A stretch of 27,442 bases of DNA. Origin: JBBTVI01 sp038063315. GTDB lineage: Bacteria; Patescibacteriota; Minisyncoccia; Sungbacterales; HO2-52-23. This document shows positions 1-7,354 of the stretch, piece after piece. The position numbers were made by a program, and so were the translations under genes. The stretch lies in the NCBI GenBank assembly GCA_038063315.1, contig JBBTVI010000050.1, positions 1 to 27,442 on the forward strand. Direction: 5' to 3'. The notes below the pieces were generated by a model. It was not told the DNA's origin. It saw only the letters and a list, made by a program, of their open reading frames with translations, and searched no databases. Every line of letters starts with the position of its first letter. The stretch's first letter is position 1.

Positions 1-3000
1 TGAGACCTGACTCGTGACGGTTCCTTCATTTGTGATCAGCACTTCGGGCCTGGGCTCAATCGTCGGCGGGCCCTCAGGCAATGTGCGTTCCTGTTCCGGC
101 TGCGCTGTCGGCTCCGCGCACTCTACTTTTCTCATAAAAGACGAGGATCCGTCCGGCGCGCCGTCCGCGCTCCACCCGTCCGGCAGAATGTCGTAATTGA
201 CGTTCCACCAACGGTACCCGCCCGATTCCCTCGGCCCGCCCGAAATTTGGCCGCGCGCGCCTATATTCTGCGTCCCCAGAATGCGCATGCCGACACCTGC
301 GCTTTCCCGCACATTCAGGCGCACCAGTGTTTCAATGCAATCGCCGATACCAAACGGCGGCGGAAGAGGTTCGGGCGTAGGCGGGCACTCGGCCTTTACG
401 ATGCCATTCTCAACAACCCAGCCGACGGTCTTTGCGCTGTCGCCGAACGCGACTCTCCACCAGAACGAGCCATTCGCGAACTGCGGCCCGCCCGTTATTT
501 TCCCGGATGTTCCGGATAATACAAATGTCAGATACCGGCCGTTCGGGCCGTCATAAACATTGACGTTGAATGCCGCCGCAATGCATTGGCCCGGAGCAAA
601 AACCGAGGAAGGCGCGGGCGGCGGTTCAGGCGTCGGAAGACCAACTGCGGCGGGCGGAGGAGGAGGCGGGAGAGGCGGAGAAACACAGGATCCGAGCGCG
701 TTCTCCGTCACCCACCCGTCAAGCCCCGTCGAGAAGTCAACCTTCCACCACCAGGAACCATTCATAAACTGCGGCTTATCCGCAAGCACGCGCCCTTGCA
801 TCCCGACTGACTGAAACCCAAGATACCGGCCGTTCGGACCGTCATAAACGTTCGCATTAAACAGGGTTCTTACACACTGACTCGCCGTAAAATCCGCCGG
901 AGGGGGCGGGGGGCAATCAACCGCTTTTATCTCGGTTGCGCGCACCCATCCGTCTGCGCCTGTTTCAAAATCCATTTTCCACCATAAAACATCATTGACA
1001 TATTTCGCGTTGACATCGGGCGGTGTAACAGCCGCGCCTTTTGCTTTTGTCCCGGCCGGCTGCGTTCCCAAAATCGTCCCATCCGGATCCGCATAAACCG
1101 TTGCGGTTGTCGAGGCCTCGGCGCACGCCGGCGGTGGCGGTGGCGGAGGAGGGGGTACCGGACAGTCCGTCGCGTCAAGGCCGGTTTCCGGAGACCATCC
1201 GTCCGGACCAGTATCATAGTCAATCATCCATCCGGTAACGCCACTCAGCTCAATCGGGCCGCCGCTCACCTTACCTTTAGCTCCCTTTGGTTGCGTCCCT
1301 AGAAGCGCCGACGAGACAACATCGCGCACGTCAATACTGGCCATATTGACGATAACGCAATTGCCGATGGTAAACTTTGGGGGTGGCGGAGGCGGGAGGG
1401 GAGGCGGAGGAGGAGGCGGAGGAGTAATGGAACCGCAGACAATCTTACGCAGGCCGTTTTCCGTGATCCATCCGGCCGTTCCCGCGATATCATCAAATCG
1501 CACATTCCACCACCATGAACCGTTCGCAAATTCAGGGCCTCCCAGAATAACTCCAGTAAACCCAGTCCGCATAAAAGTCAGATATCGACCATTGGGCGTG
1601 TCGTAAACATTCACATTGAAGATAGTGGTAATACAATCCCCGTTCGCAAATGCGGTACTCGGTACGGGCGGCACCGGCGGAGGTTGAGGCGCGGGCTCGG
1701 GCTGAGGAAGCGGGGGCGGTGGCGTCAATGTTTGGTTGGGAGACGGCGCAGGCGTTGTTCCGCCCGGAGCCGGAGTAGGCGCGCCCGGCGGAATCGGCGT
1801 CAGATCTTTCGCATTGATCGGGCGGATTTCCACCGCCACAACGGCATAGTCCGTGGCGCCGCTGAAAAAACCTGTGACCGGCGCGCTCCCTACGGTTGGA
1901 CGGGCTCCCTGTTCCGCCGCGAGTCCGGCGATAAAAGTTCCGCCGCCCGAACTGAAATCATACATCTCCGCATATCCGCTGCCCGCGGTATGCGTGCGGC
2001 CGGACAAAGCAACTGCGGCATAGACCGCGCGGTTCGGCCCTGCCGTTGTGATGGGCACGGAATAACTTGAGGCCAAAGCCCCGCCCGCGCAGCCGCCTCC
2101 GGCGCTGTTCCCTTTTGCAATCGTCCCGGTTGGTATAGAAATATCCACTTCGCCGTAACGCGTTACCGCAAGGGCTCCGGCCGTCACGTTCCGGTCAAAC
2201 GTCGCGCGTACTGCCGACTGCTGCTGGGGTATGCCCTGCGCCTTCCATACTTCCACCATGGTTTGGCCGGCTCCGCTGCATTGCGCGGCCAGGCGCGACC
2301 ACGTCATGCCGAGTCCAGTCACTGAAACAACCGCCGCCCTTTCGCGGGACGTAATTGCCGCAAGATAAAGATTATCCACAACGGACGGCACCGCGGAGCT
2401 TGTGACAATCGTATTTGAAGAGATGCCTCCGATCGTTCCAGTGACCGTGCCCTTGTGCTCCACAGACCCCGTTGTCGTCACCGAGGGCGCAACGGCTTTG
2501 GGCGTTCCGGAAATTGACAACTCCCGCGCCTGGGTTCCACCGCTGCCGCCGGACACCTCAACACGGATAAATCGCCCCGACAGTCCCGCAAGATTTTGCG
2601 CGACCCAGCCGTTCACGAAGGCGTTGCCTCCGCTGAACGCCGTGGTCCATGCGGCGGTCGCGTCAGTGCGGTAACGCAGCGTCCACGACGTGCTCGTCCA
2701 TGCGCCATCCGCGTCGCCGAAGAGACGCGCGTCCGCCAAATCATATGGCGCGCCCAGATCAAACTCAAGCCAGAATGACGAGATGCCGGACCCTCCCGCG
2801 GTACAGTTCTGCGTAAATGCCGAACCCTCAAAGCAGCTGTCCCATAGTTTCTGCGGACCGTTTGTCGCCGCGAAATTATTGGAGTGGGCCATGAGCGTCG
2901 TTGAATTGGCGAGCTCCGCGGCCAAAGCCGGAGAAGAGACCGCAAAAAACAATAATGCCGGAATGGCGCGGCGCAAAAAGTATTGCACAGGAGATTTTCC

Positions 3001-3003
3001 CAT
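1..3003 (-). CDS. Secreted SH3b-repeat protein, C-terminus cut by window edge
   Basis: One frame stays open for 1001 codons from an ATG at 3003 to the left edge, so the C-terminus is missing. A signal peptide is clear: Arg-Arg, a hydrophobic stretch, then an ALA-A cleavage site near residue 28. Residues about 30-165 resemble a discoidin (F5/8 C) sugar-binding domain (WDSCFEGSA, FWLEFDLG, RYIRVEV-like FIRVEVSGG). Residues about 170-395 form a beta-rich region I do not recognise. A Pro-rich linker (about 400-448) follows, then six SH3b-like repeats at about 449-522, 542-612, 624-695, 703-772, 800-870 and 882-961, separated by poly-Pro spacers. Repeats carry NVNVYDGPNGRYL-type starts, WWxV cores and GWV ends, and each is bracketed by one Cys at either end. 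SH3b domains commonly bind peptidoglycan or cell-surface ligands, so a surface or wall-binding role is inferred. It is divergent from the protease gene and has its own leaderless-type promoter. Confidence 0.85.
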   Translation of the reverse strand, partial: MGKSPVQYFLRRAIPALLFFAVSSPALAAELANSTTLMAHSNNFAATNGPQKLWDSCFEGSAFTQNCTAGGSGISSFWLEFDLGAPYDLADARLFGDADGAWTSTSWTLRYRTDATAAWTTAFSGGNAFVNGWVAQNLAGLSGRFIRVEVSGGSGGTQARELSISGTPKAVAPSVTTTGSVEHKGTVTGTIGGISSNTIVTSSAVPSVVDNLYLAAITSRERAAVVSVTGLGMTWSRLAAQCSGAGQTMVEVWKAQGIPQQQSAVRATFDRNVTAGALAVTRYGEVDISIPTGTIAKGNSAGGGCAGGALASSYSVPITTAGPNRAVYAAVALSGRTHTAGSGYAEMYDFSSGGGTFIAGLAAEQGARPTVGSAPVTGFFSGATDYAVVAVEIRPINAKDLTPIPPGAPTPAPGGTTPAPSPNQTLTPPPPLPQPEPAPQPPPVPPVPSTAFANGDCITTIFNVNVYDTPNGRYLTFMRTGFTGVILGGPEFANGSWWWNVRFDDIAGTAGWITENGLRKIVCGSITPPPPPPPPLPPPPPPKFTIGNCVIVNMASIDVRDVVSSALLGTQPKGAKGKVSGGPIELSGVTGWMIDYDTGPDGWSPETGLDATDCPVPPPPPPPPPACAEASTTATVYADPDGTILGTQPAGTKAKGAAVTPPDVNAKYVNDVLWWKMDFETGADGWVRATEIKAVDCPPPPPADFTASQCVRTLFNANVYDGPNGRYLGFQSVGMQGRVLADKPQFMNGSWWWKVDFSTGLDGWVTENALGSCVSPPLPPPPPPAAVGLPTPEPPPAPSSVFAPGQCIAAAFNVNVYDGPNGRYLTFVLSGTSGKITGGPQFANGSFWWRVAFGDSAKTVGWVVENGIVKAECPPTPEPLPPPFGIGDCIETLVRLNVRESAGVGMRILGTQNIGARGQISGGPRESGGYRWWNVNYDILPDGWSADGAPDGSSSFMRKVECAEPTAQPEQERTLPEGPPTIEPRPEVLITNEGTVTSQVS

Positions 3004-3009
3004 ATATTT

Positions 3010-3039
3010 ATTATATCATGCCCCCACGGGAACCAACAA
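3010..3039 (-). promoter_or_regulatory. Extended -10 promoter, probably leaderless transcript
   Basis: Read on the minus strand, TGATATAAT (3018-3010) is a perfect extended -10 element (TGnTATAAT). A TTGTTG -35-like hexamer lies 18 bp upstream (3039-3034). Only six bases separate the -10 from the ATG at 3003, so the expected transcription start falls on or next to the start codon and there is no room for a Shine-Dalgarno site. Confidence 0.6.
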
Positions 3040-3080
3040 ATACGCCTCACAGCCCTCTATCTCAAGGCCATTCTCATGAG

Positions 3081-3167
3081 CGTCATTGCGAGGAGTCAGA
3101 CGACGAAGCAATCCAAAATTCTGGATTGCCGCGCGCCCCCTCGAAACTCGGGGTCGCTCGCAATGAC
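3081..3167. repeat. Dispersed composite repeat, GTCATTGCGAGG family (copy A)
   Basis: The element starts CGTCATTGCGAGGAGTC and ends GTCGCTCGCAATGACA, so its ends are inverted copies. Internal segments around AGCAATCC and GGATTGC also pair. Related elements lie at 15116-15221, 20514-20612 and from 27364 to the right edge, always between genes. No transposase or other coding capacity is visible. Copy A sits in the divergent region between the SH3b and protease genes, upstream of the protease promoter. Confidence 0.8.
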
Positions 3168-3194
3168 ACCTATGAGGGGTTACGAACCGCCGTA

Positions 3195-3223
3195 TTGACT
3201 CGGCCATCCTTCGCTCCTATGAT
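3195..3223 (+). promoter_or_regulatory. Sigma-70-type promoter of the protease gene
   Basis: TTGACT (3195-3200) and TATGAT (3218-3223) are separated by exactly 17 bp, each one mismatch from the sigma-70 consensus. The expected start near 3230 gives a leader of about 60 nt before the ATG at 3292. Confidence 0.65.
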
Positions 3224-3291
3224 AATAATGCAATCGTTTATGCGGTTGTTGTTCCTTGAAAGTTCTCCAACCATCTCCGGAGGAAATCAAA

Positions 3292-4341
3292 ATGCAGATG
3301 TTACGCGTTCTCAGAATATGCGCTATTCTCCTCTTGTTAACACCGCTTCTTGCGTGCGCGGATTTCAATGATACCGTAAAGAAAATTCCACCGGGTGCCA
3401 TAGTGTCTGTTCGAGTGACGAGCGACGCACAAACCCGGCTGCCACAAGAGGGCGTGGGGTCTGGCTGGGTGATCAAAACCGGCGGCTATATTATCACCAA
3501 CCGCCACGTTGTCCAAAATGCGCAGCGAATTTCTGTCGCCTTTTACGACCCGACCCGGCAGAATACCGTTGAGCTTCCCGCGACATTCATTGCTGAGGCC
3601 GAAAATCCCGCGGAAGATCTTGCGCTTATCCGCGCCAACGATCCGGAAAACCGCCTGCCTCCGCCAATCCCGGTGGACGAAAGCGTGACCGCGAAATTCG
3701 GATCCTGCGTTGCTGTTTTTGGCTATCCGCTTCCTGAACATATCGGAGCCGAACAGCTTGTGCTGACCCGCGGTATCGTCAGCGCAGAACGCTTTACCGG
3801 CCTCGTACAAAGCGGCGGTAAATCCAAAGGCAAAGATTACTGGTTTACCGAATTTTTCCTGACAGATGCCCTGGTCGCTCCGGGAAGCTCCGGAGGATGG
3901 GTTTTTGACTGCGCGACGGGAGCGACTCTGGGCATCGCAACCGCGGCGGTCCACGCGAAGACCGCCGCGTTCCTCGGCTTCGTCATCCCTACGCGTTTCA
4001 TCCTCAATTTCCTTGAAGAGGCATTTGCTCCCAAGCAGTGGATCGGACTCACGCTTCAATCAGCCACATACGAATTGCTGTCCGGATTCGGACAGCCGAC
4101 GGGCACGACTGAGGGCGCATTCGTCCTCGACGTGGAAACAAAAAGCCCCGCGGATCGCGCAGGACTCTGGCAGGGCGATCTCATCAAAAAAATCGCGGAC
4201 AGCCACGTCACAAGTCCGTACGATGTCCATAAGATTCTCCGTAAATTCCGCGCGGGAGATAAAGTTTCTATCCTTTATCTCCGGACAGGACAACAATATT
4301 CGGCGACTCTCGAGATCGTCCCTAAAACTCCGGCGCGGTGA
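3292..4341 (+). CDS. Trypsin-like serine protease lipoprotein with PDZ domain (DegP/HtrA-like)
   Basis: This 349-residue protein is a Deg/HtrA-type protease expected to cleave or quality-control proteins outside the cytoplasmic membrane. The N-terminus is hydrophobic and ends in a lipobox (LLAC, Cys22), so it should be a lipid-anchored exported protein. The chymotrypsin-fold domain shows GVGSGWVI, then the triad: His72 in TNRHVV, Asp109 in AEDLALI and Ser200 in PGSSGG. A PDZ domain occupies about residues 250-342 (GAFVLDVETKSPADRAGL, GDLIKKI). The start was chosen at 3292 because GGAGG (3279-3283) lies eight bases upstream; an in-frame ATG at 3256 would put this RBS inside the gene. It has one PDZ, as in DegS, but with lipid anchoring instead of a transmembrane helix. 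It converges on the Bat-like operon across a bidirectional terminator. Substrates are unknown. Confidence 0.9.
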   Translation: MQMLRVLRICAILLLLTPLLACADFNDTVKKIPPGAIVSVRVTSDAQTRLPQEGVGSGWVIKTGGYIITNRHVVQNAQRISVAFYDPTRQNTVELPATFIAEAENPAEDLALIRANDPENRLPPPIPVDESVTAKFGSCVAVFGYPLPEHIGAEQLVLTRGIVSAERFTGLVQSGGKSKGKDYWFTEFFLTDALVAPGSSGGWVFDCATGATLGIATAAVHAKTAAFLGFVIPTRFILNFLEEAFAPKQWIGLTLQSATYELLSGFGQPTGTTEGAFVLDVETKSPADRAGLWQGDLIKKIADSHVTSPYDVHKILRKFRAGDKVSILYLRTGQQYSATLEIVPKTPAR

Positions 4342-4364
4342 TATGTTTAGCTGCCGCATCCAAA

Positions 4365-4402
4365 AGAAAACCCGGGTTAGCCGTCTGGCCCCCGGGATTT
4401 TT
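4365..4402. terminator. Bidirectional intrinsic terminator between convergent genes
   Basis: CCCGGG at 4371-4376 pairs with CCCGGG at 4391-4396, and an inner GCC/GGC stem (4380-4382 with 4387-4389) closes a four-base loop. An A-rich run precedes the stem and ATTTTTT follows it, so the hairpin can terminate transcripts from both the protease gene and the last gene of the Bat-like operon. Confidence 0.8.
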
Positions 4403-5535
4403 TATTGCGGAAAATCCACGCCTCCCCGGTTCTTACGAAACGCGAGGAGCACGAAATTCCTTATGGGATTTGTCAAAAAGAGCAATACGAGCGCAATAAG
4501 CGCGATAATCTCTGAAAGATCCATGAAAACCACATGTTCTTCAAACGCAGATGACCGCATCCGCTCCTTATGGAGCGCGTCTCTGAGCGCCATATGCAGT
4601 TCCTCGCCGGTACGCGCCGGAAAGAACGTTCCGTCGAGATTCCGCGCCAATCGCCACAAAAGATCGAAGTCGGGCTTTGTGACTACAGGGCCTTTCAGAT
4701 CCGGGCGGATGAGAAATTTGACCCGCCCCTCCTCGTCCCTGACCGGAACGAACGCCCCGCGGGAGGCATCCCCGAGTCCCACGACATAAAACGCGAGACC
4801 CGGACGGCGCGCGAGAACAGCAATACCTTGTTCCACCGTCGCGCGAAGAACCGACAAATCCCCTTCCAATTCGCCGTCCGTTATCAAAATCACAATCTCT
4901 GCGGTCTGGCCGGCCTGTTGCGGCTTGCCGAACGCCGGCTCAACCAGTAACAGCGCCTTGCCGATATCCGTTCCTTGAGGAAACTGCCGCACCGCATATT
5001 CATCAATGCGCCCTATCTCCCGGACCAGATCAGAGAGATGACCGTGTTTCGCGACGGGAAGAACTGGAGAAATCACGCTTGCCTCTCCGGCAAAAATGAT
5101 CAACCCGATCTCGTCATTCCCGAATTCCCGCGGCATTGTTTTTGATTGATACTCCGCGAGAAACGCGACAATCTGTTTTTTGGCCATGTCCAGACGCGTC
5201 GGCGACTCCGGGCCTTCAAGACGCGCAAGAACGCTCTGCGACGTATCAAAAATCAACAGCGTGCGCACCGGCATCATCTTAGCGGCCGTGATTGTTCTCT
5301 TCCACAAGGGCTGGCTCGCAGCCAAGGCCAATAGCCCGATAATCAACATCTGGCACGCGGCCTCGATCATATAGCCGCGGGGGCTGACATACGTCCACGG
5401 AAGCAGTGTCCACTGCTGGCTGAAAATATGCGTCAGCCGAATCTTCAGAACGGCCGCGCGCATTATTGCGACCTTATAAAGGACTAAAACAACAACTAAA
5501 AACCACAAATCGTCGGGACGCGCGAGATGGAACAT
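4402..5535 (-). CDS. VWA-domain membrane protein, BatA/BatB-like (last gene of operon)
   Basis: This 377-residue protein has the architecture of Bat VWA proteins. A short N-terminal hydrophobic segment (about 10-25) and a second one (about 57-75) precede a von Willebrand factor A domain, and a C-terminal helix (about 341-356) follows it. The MIDAS metal site is intact: Asp97-Thr-Ser-Gln-Ser101 (DxSxS), Thr189 in QGTDIG and Asp220 in LITDGE. Bat VWA proteins are thought to form membrane complexes that cooperate with a MoxR ATPase. The gene starts just after the TPR gene (TGATGCATG junction), with a GGGAGG RBS inside the end of the upstream gene, which indicates translational coupling. It is one of two VWA paralogues in the operon; I cannot say which corresponds to BatA and which to BatB. 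Confidence 0.85.
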   Translation of the reverse strand: MFHLARPDDLWFLVVVLVLYKVAIMRAAVLKIRLTHIFSQQWTLLPWTYVSPRGYMIEAACQMLIIGLLALAASQPLWKRTITAAKMMPVRTLLIFDTSQSVLARLEGPESPTRLDMAKKQIVAFLAEYQSKTMPREFGNDEIGLIIFAGEASVISPVLPVAKHGHLSDLVREIGRIDEYAVRQFPQGTDIGKALLLVEPAFGKPQQAGQTAEIVILITDGELEGDLSVLRATVEQGIAVLARRPGLAFYVVGLGDASRGAFVPVRDEEGRVKFLIRPDLKGPVVTKPDFDLLWRLARNLDGTFFPARTGEELHMALRDALHKERMRSSAFEEHVVFMDLSEIIALIALVLLFLTNPIRNFVLLAFRKNRGGVDFPQ

Positions 5536-5538
5536 GCA

Positions 5539-6186
5539 TCAATACCTCCCGCTGTCGCGACGCGCTCTCTCGCCTGTTGAATCCTGCGAGGACCACGGAT
5601 CAAGAAATAGCTCGCGCCGATCGCCGCCAAAAAACCTTGATTTTTCGCGTTCTTTCCGGCCTCGCGTGCGTTCCTTTTTTTCGTCTTCCGATCCTTCTTT
5701 TTTTTCGCGTTCCAATTCACGTCCTTCCTTTTTTTCGCCTTCCGATTTTTTACCTTCCGACCCCGAGAACTCGCGTTCTTCCTGACGCAACAGTTCAAGA
5801 TTGATTTTCGTCGCGATATCGCCGGGGTTATGCTCGAGCGCGCGCTCGAACGCGAGTGCGGCCTCCTCAAATTGACGCTCCCTGAGATGGCGCCAGCCGG
5901 ACTGGTACTCAACCCAATCCTCAAACCGCGAAGGAATACGTTTTAACTCTTCATCCGCTTCCTTCCATTTGCTCTCTTCGAAAAAGCGAATCGCGAGGTG
6001 CGAACGGTACTCCGCCTCAAATTCCGGCAGAATGCCGCTGAGTGTCCCGAAAAGTCCCGCGAGAATCCACTCCTCCGGCCCGGAGAGCGCAATCGCTCCT
6101 CCCCGGGCCTTCCCCACGACCGACATTCCGGCCAAAATAATCGCGCCGACAACCAAAACACACACTCCGACCAATACACGTTTCAT
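5539..6186 (-). CDS. Membrane-anchored TPR protein with charged tail, BatC-like
   Basis: The 215-residue product has one N-terminal membrane segment (about 4-22). A helical tetratricopeptide-like region lies at about 60-135 (FEDWVEYQSGWRHLRERQFEEAALAFERAL, ending HNPGDIATKINLELL), which would bind partner proteins. The last 80 residues are an extremely charged Glu/Lys/Arg tail. Small TPR proteins sit between or beside the VWA genes in many Bat operons (BatB/BatC/BatE), and the DIATKINLEL ending is typical of them; the BatC-like name rests on this context. GGAAGGA precedes the ATG. The tail is encoded by A-rich homopolymers, including runs of eight and seven A on the coding strand. The gene is separated from the upstream VWA gene by 94 bp containing a terminator-like hairpin. 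Confidence 0.75.
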   Translation of the reverse strand: MKRVLVGVCVLVVGAIILAGMSVVGKARGGAIALSGPEEWILAGLFGTLSGILPEFEAEYRSHLAIRFFEESKWKEADEELKRIPSRFEDWVEYQSGWRHLRERQFEEAALAFERALEHNPGDIATKINLELLRQEEREFSGSEGKKSEGEKKEGRELEREKKEGSEDEKKERTRGRKEREKSRFFGGDRRELFLDPWSSQDSTGERARRDSGRY

Positions 6187-6221
6187 ACTTTTCCTTCCGC
6201 ATGCGTCTTATCGGACGCAAA

Positions 6222-6261
6222 CAAAAAATATTTCACGCCGCGGCGCAGGCACCGCGACGTG
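6222..6261 (-). terminator. Terminator- or attenuator-like hairpin inside the operon
   Basis: On the minus strand, arms 6261-6252 and 6243-6234 pair over nine of ten positions around an eight-base loop. They are followed directly by AAATATTTTTTG. This is the form of an intrinsic terminator, although it lies between two operon genes (VWA and TPR) and not at the operon end. A second small hairpin (GCGTC/GACGC) follows before the TPR start. Confidence 0.55.
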
Positions 6262-6280
6262 AGATAATATTGTTGCCGTT

Positions 6281-7354
6281 TTATGCATTCTGCCGGAAAA
6301 ACACCGCGCGTAATACCCCTGCAGCAAGCAAGAGAAACAGGCCGAGACGGAGAAAAAACGGGGCGACGGTTGCGACGGTCTTCTCAAGACGCATGACGTA
6401 TTCTCCCCGTTCCACGCGGTCTATTTCGGCAAAAAATGCCTCAACCTCGGTCCGCTGAACTCCATAATAGAACCGGCCGTTCGGCGTACTTAATGCGCCA
6501 TCCCTGATGACCCGCATCCGTTGCATTCCGATCTCATACGTCAGACCGGTATCGGCGCTCGGCTCGAACATCACGAAAATAACGCCAATGCCGAGCGCCT
6601 TTGCCCATAAGAGTGGACCGCGCGGATCCATCCCGACGTTATACATTCCGTCGCTGAAAAGAAGTATCCGGCGGTTATGCGCCTTTTTTACAAGCCGCGT
6701 AATCTGCTCCGCATAGGGCGATAATCCGGCTTCCGTCACGCCGTTTTGCAATAAGATGCGATCCACTTTTATCCCTTTTTCGCGTTCGATCCTCTCGAAA
6801 TCCTCTTCAAGAATCCCGAGGAGGGACACAAACAATCCATCACCCGTTGCTGTATGCCATCCGAGAAAAGTCGCGGGCTGAATCCGCTTAATACCCTCCT
6901 TGATCCGGGAAAAATTGGCCGTCGGATATGAAAGAATCGCCGCGCGGCCGTACGGAGGCGTCCCCGCGAATGCGCTGACGCCGATAAGATCCCACCCGAG
7001 AGGTCGATGTTCAACGAAATCAATAATGACTCTTTTGATCCATTCCATTGTGGACCGGCCGACCCCGCCGCCCATGCTCGTGGAGGCGTCCACGCAGATC
7101 AGAAAGACCCGGCCCGACGCGGCAATTTTCTCACTCATCACCCGCGTCTGAGGACTCGCAAGCGCGATGATGAGCGCGCTTGCGCCGGAAAACCAGGCGA
7201 GCACCATAAGTTGGTGCAAGGCCGTCTTCCACCACCGAGCTCTCGTTACAAGTAAAGCGCTTGCAACGGGCAAAGGAGCCGCTTCTCTCCGGCAGCGCGC
7301 AAGAAGAAGAAACGGCACAAAAAGCAACACGACATACCACCTCTCAAATTCCAT
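6281..7354 (-). CDS. VWA-domain membrane protein, BatA/BatB-like (first VWA gene)
   Basis: This 357-residue protein has N-terminal hydrophobic helices at about 7-20 and 46-66, a von Willebrand factor A domain, and a C-terminal helix at about 328-352. This is the standard layout of Bat VWA proteins, with the domain on the outer face of the membrane. The MIDAS site is complete: Asp89-Ala-Ser-Thr-Ser93, a Thr near 168-170 (WHTATGDG) and Asp235 (FSDGMYN). The start codon overlaps the end of the BatD-like gene (ATG at 7354, upstream stop at 7344-7346), with GGGAGGAG just upstream, so the two genes are translationally coupled. The metal site is intact in both VWA proteins, which argues against either copy being degenerate. 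Confidence 0.87.
   Translation of the reverse strand: MEFERWYVVLLFVPFLLLARCRREAAPLPVASALLVTRARWWKTALHQLMVLAWFSGASALIIALASPQTRVMSEKIAASGRVFLICVDASTSMGGGVGRSTMEWIKRVIIDFVEHRPLGWDLIGVSAFAGTPPYGRAAILSYPTANFSRIKEGIKRIQPATFLGWHTATGDGLFVSLLGILEEDFERIEREKGIKVDRILLQNGVTEAGLSPYAEQITRLVKKAHNRRILLFSDGMYNVGMDPRGPLLWAKALGIGVIFVMFEPSADTGLTYEIGMQRMRVIRDGALSTPNGRFYYGVQRTEVEAFFAEIDRVERGEYVMRLEKTVATVAPFFLRLGLFLLLAAGVLRAVFFRQNA

Noticed and set aside
14..814. Open frames on the plus strand opposite the SH3b-repeat gene
   Set aside because: They are mirror frames of a GC-rich repetitive gene, with Gly/Arg-rich low-complexity products and no RBS.
3081..3167. Insertion sequence
   Set aside because: The GTCATTGCGAGG elements are about 80-105 bp, lack any transposase and show no target-site duplications that I can see.
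3866..4789. A 307-codon plus-strand frame crossing the protease C-terminus and terminator
   Set aside because: It overlaps two genes with clear domains, runs through the terminator hairpin and encodes Ser/Arg-rich sequence without family features.
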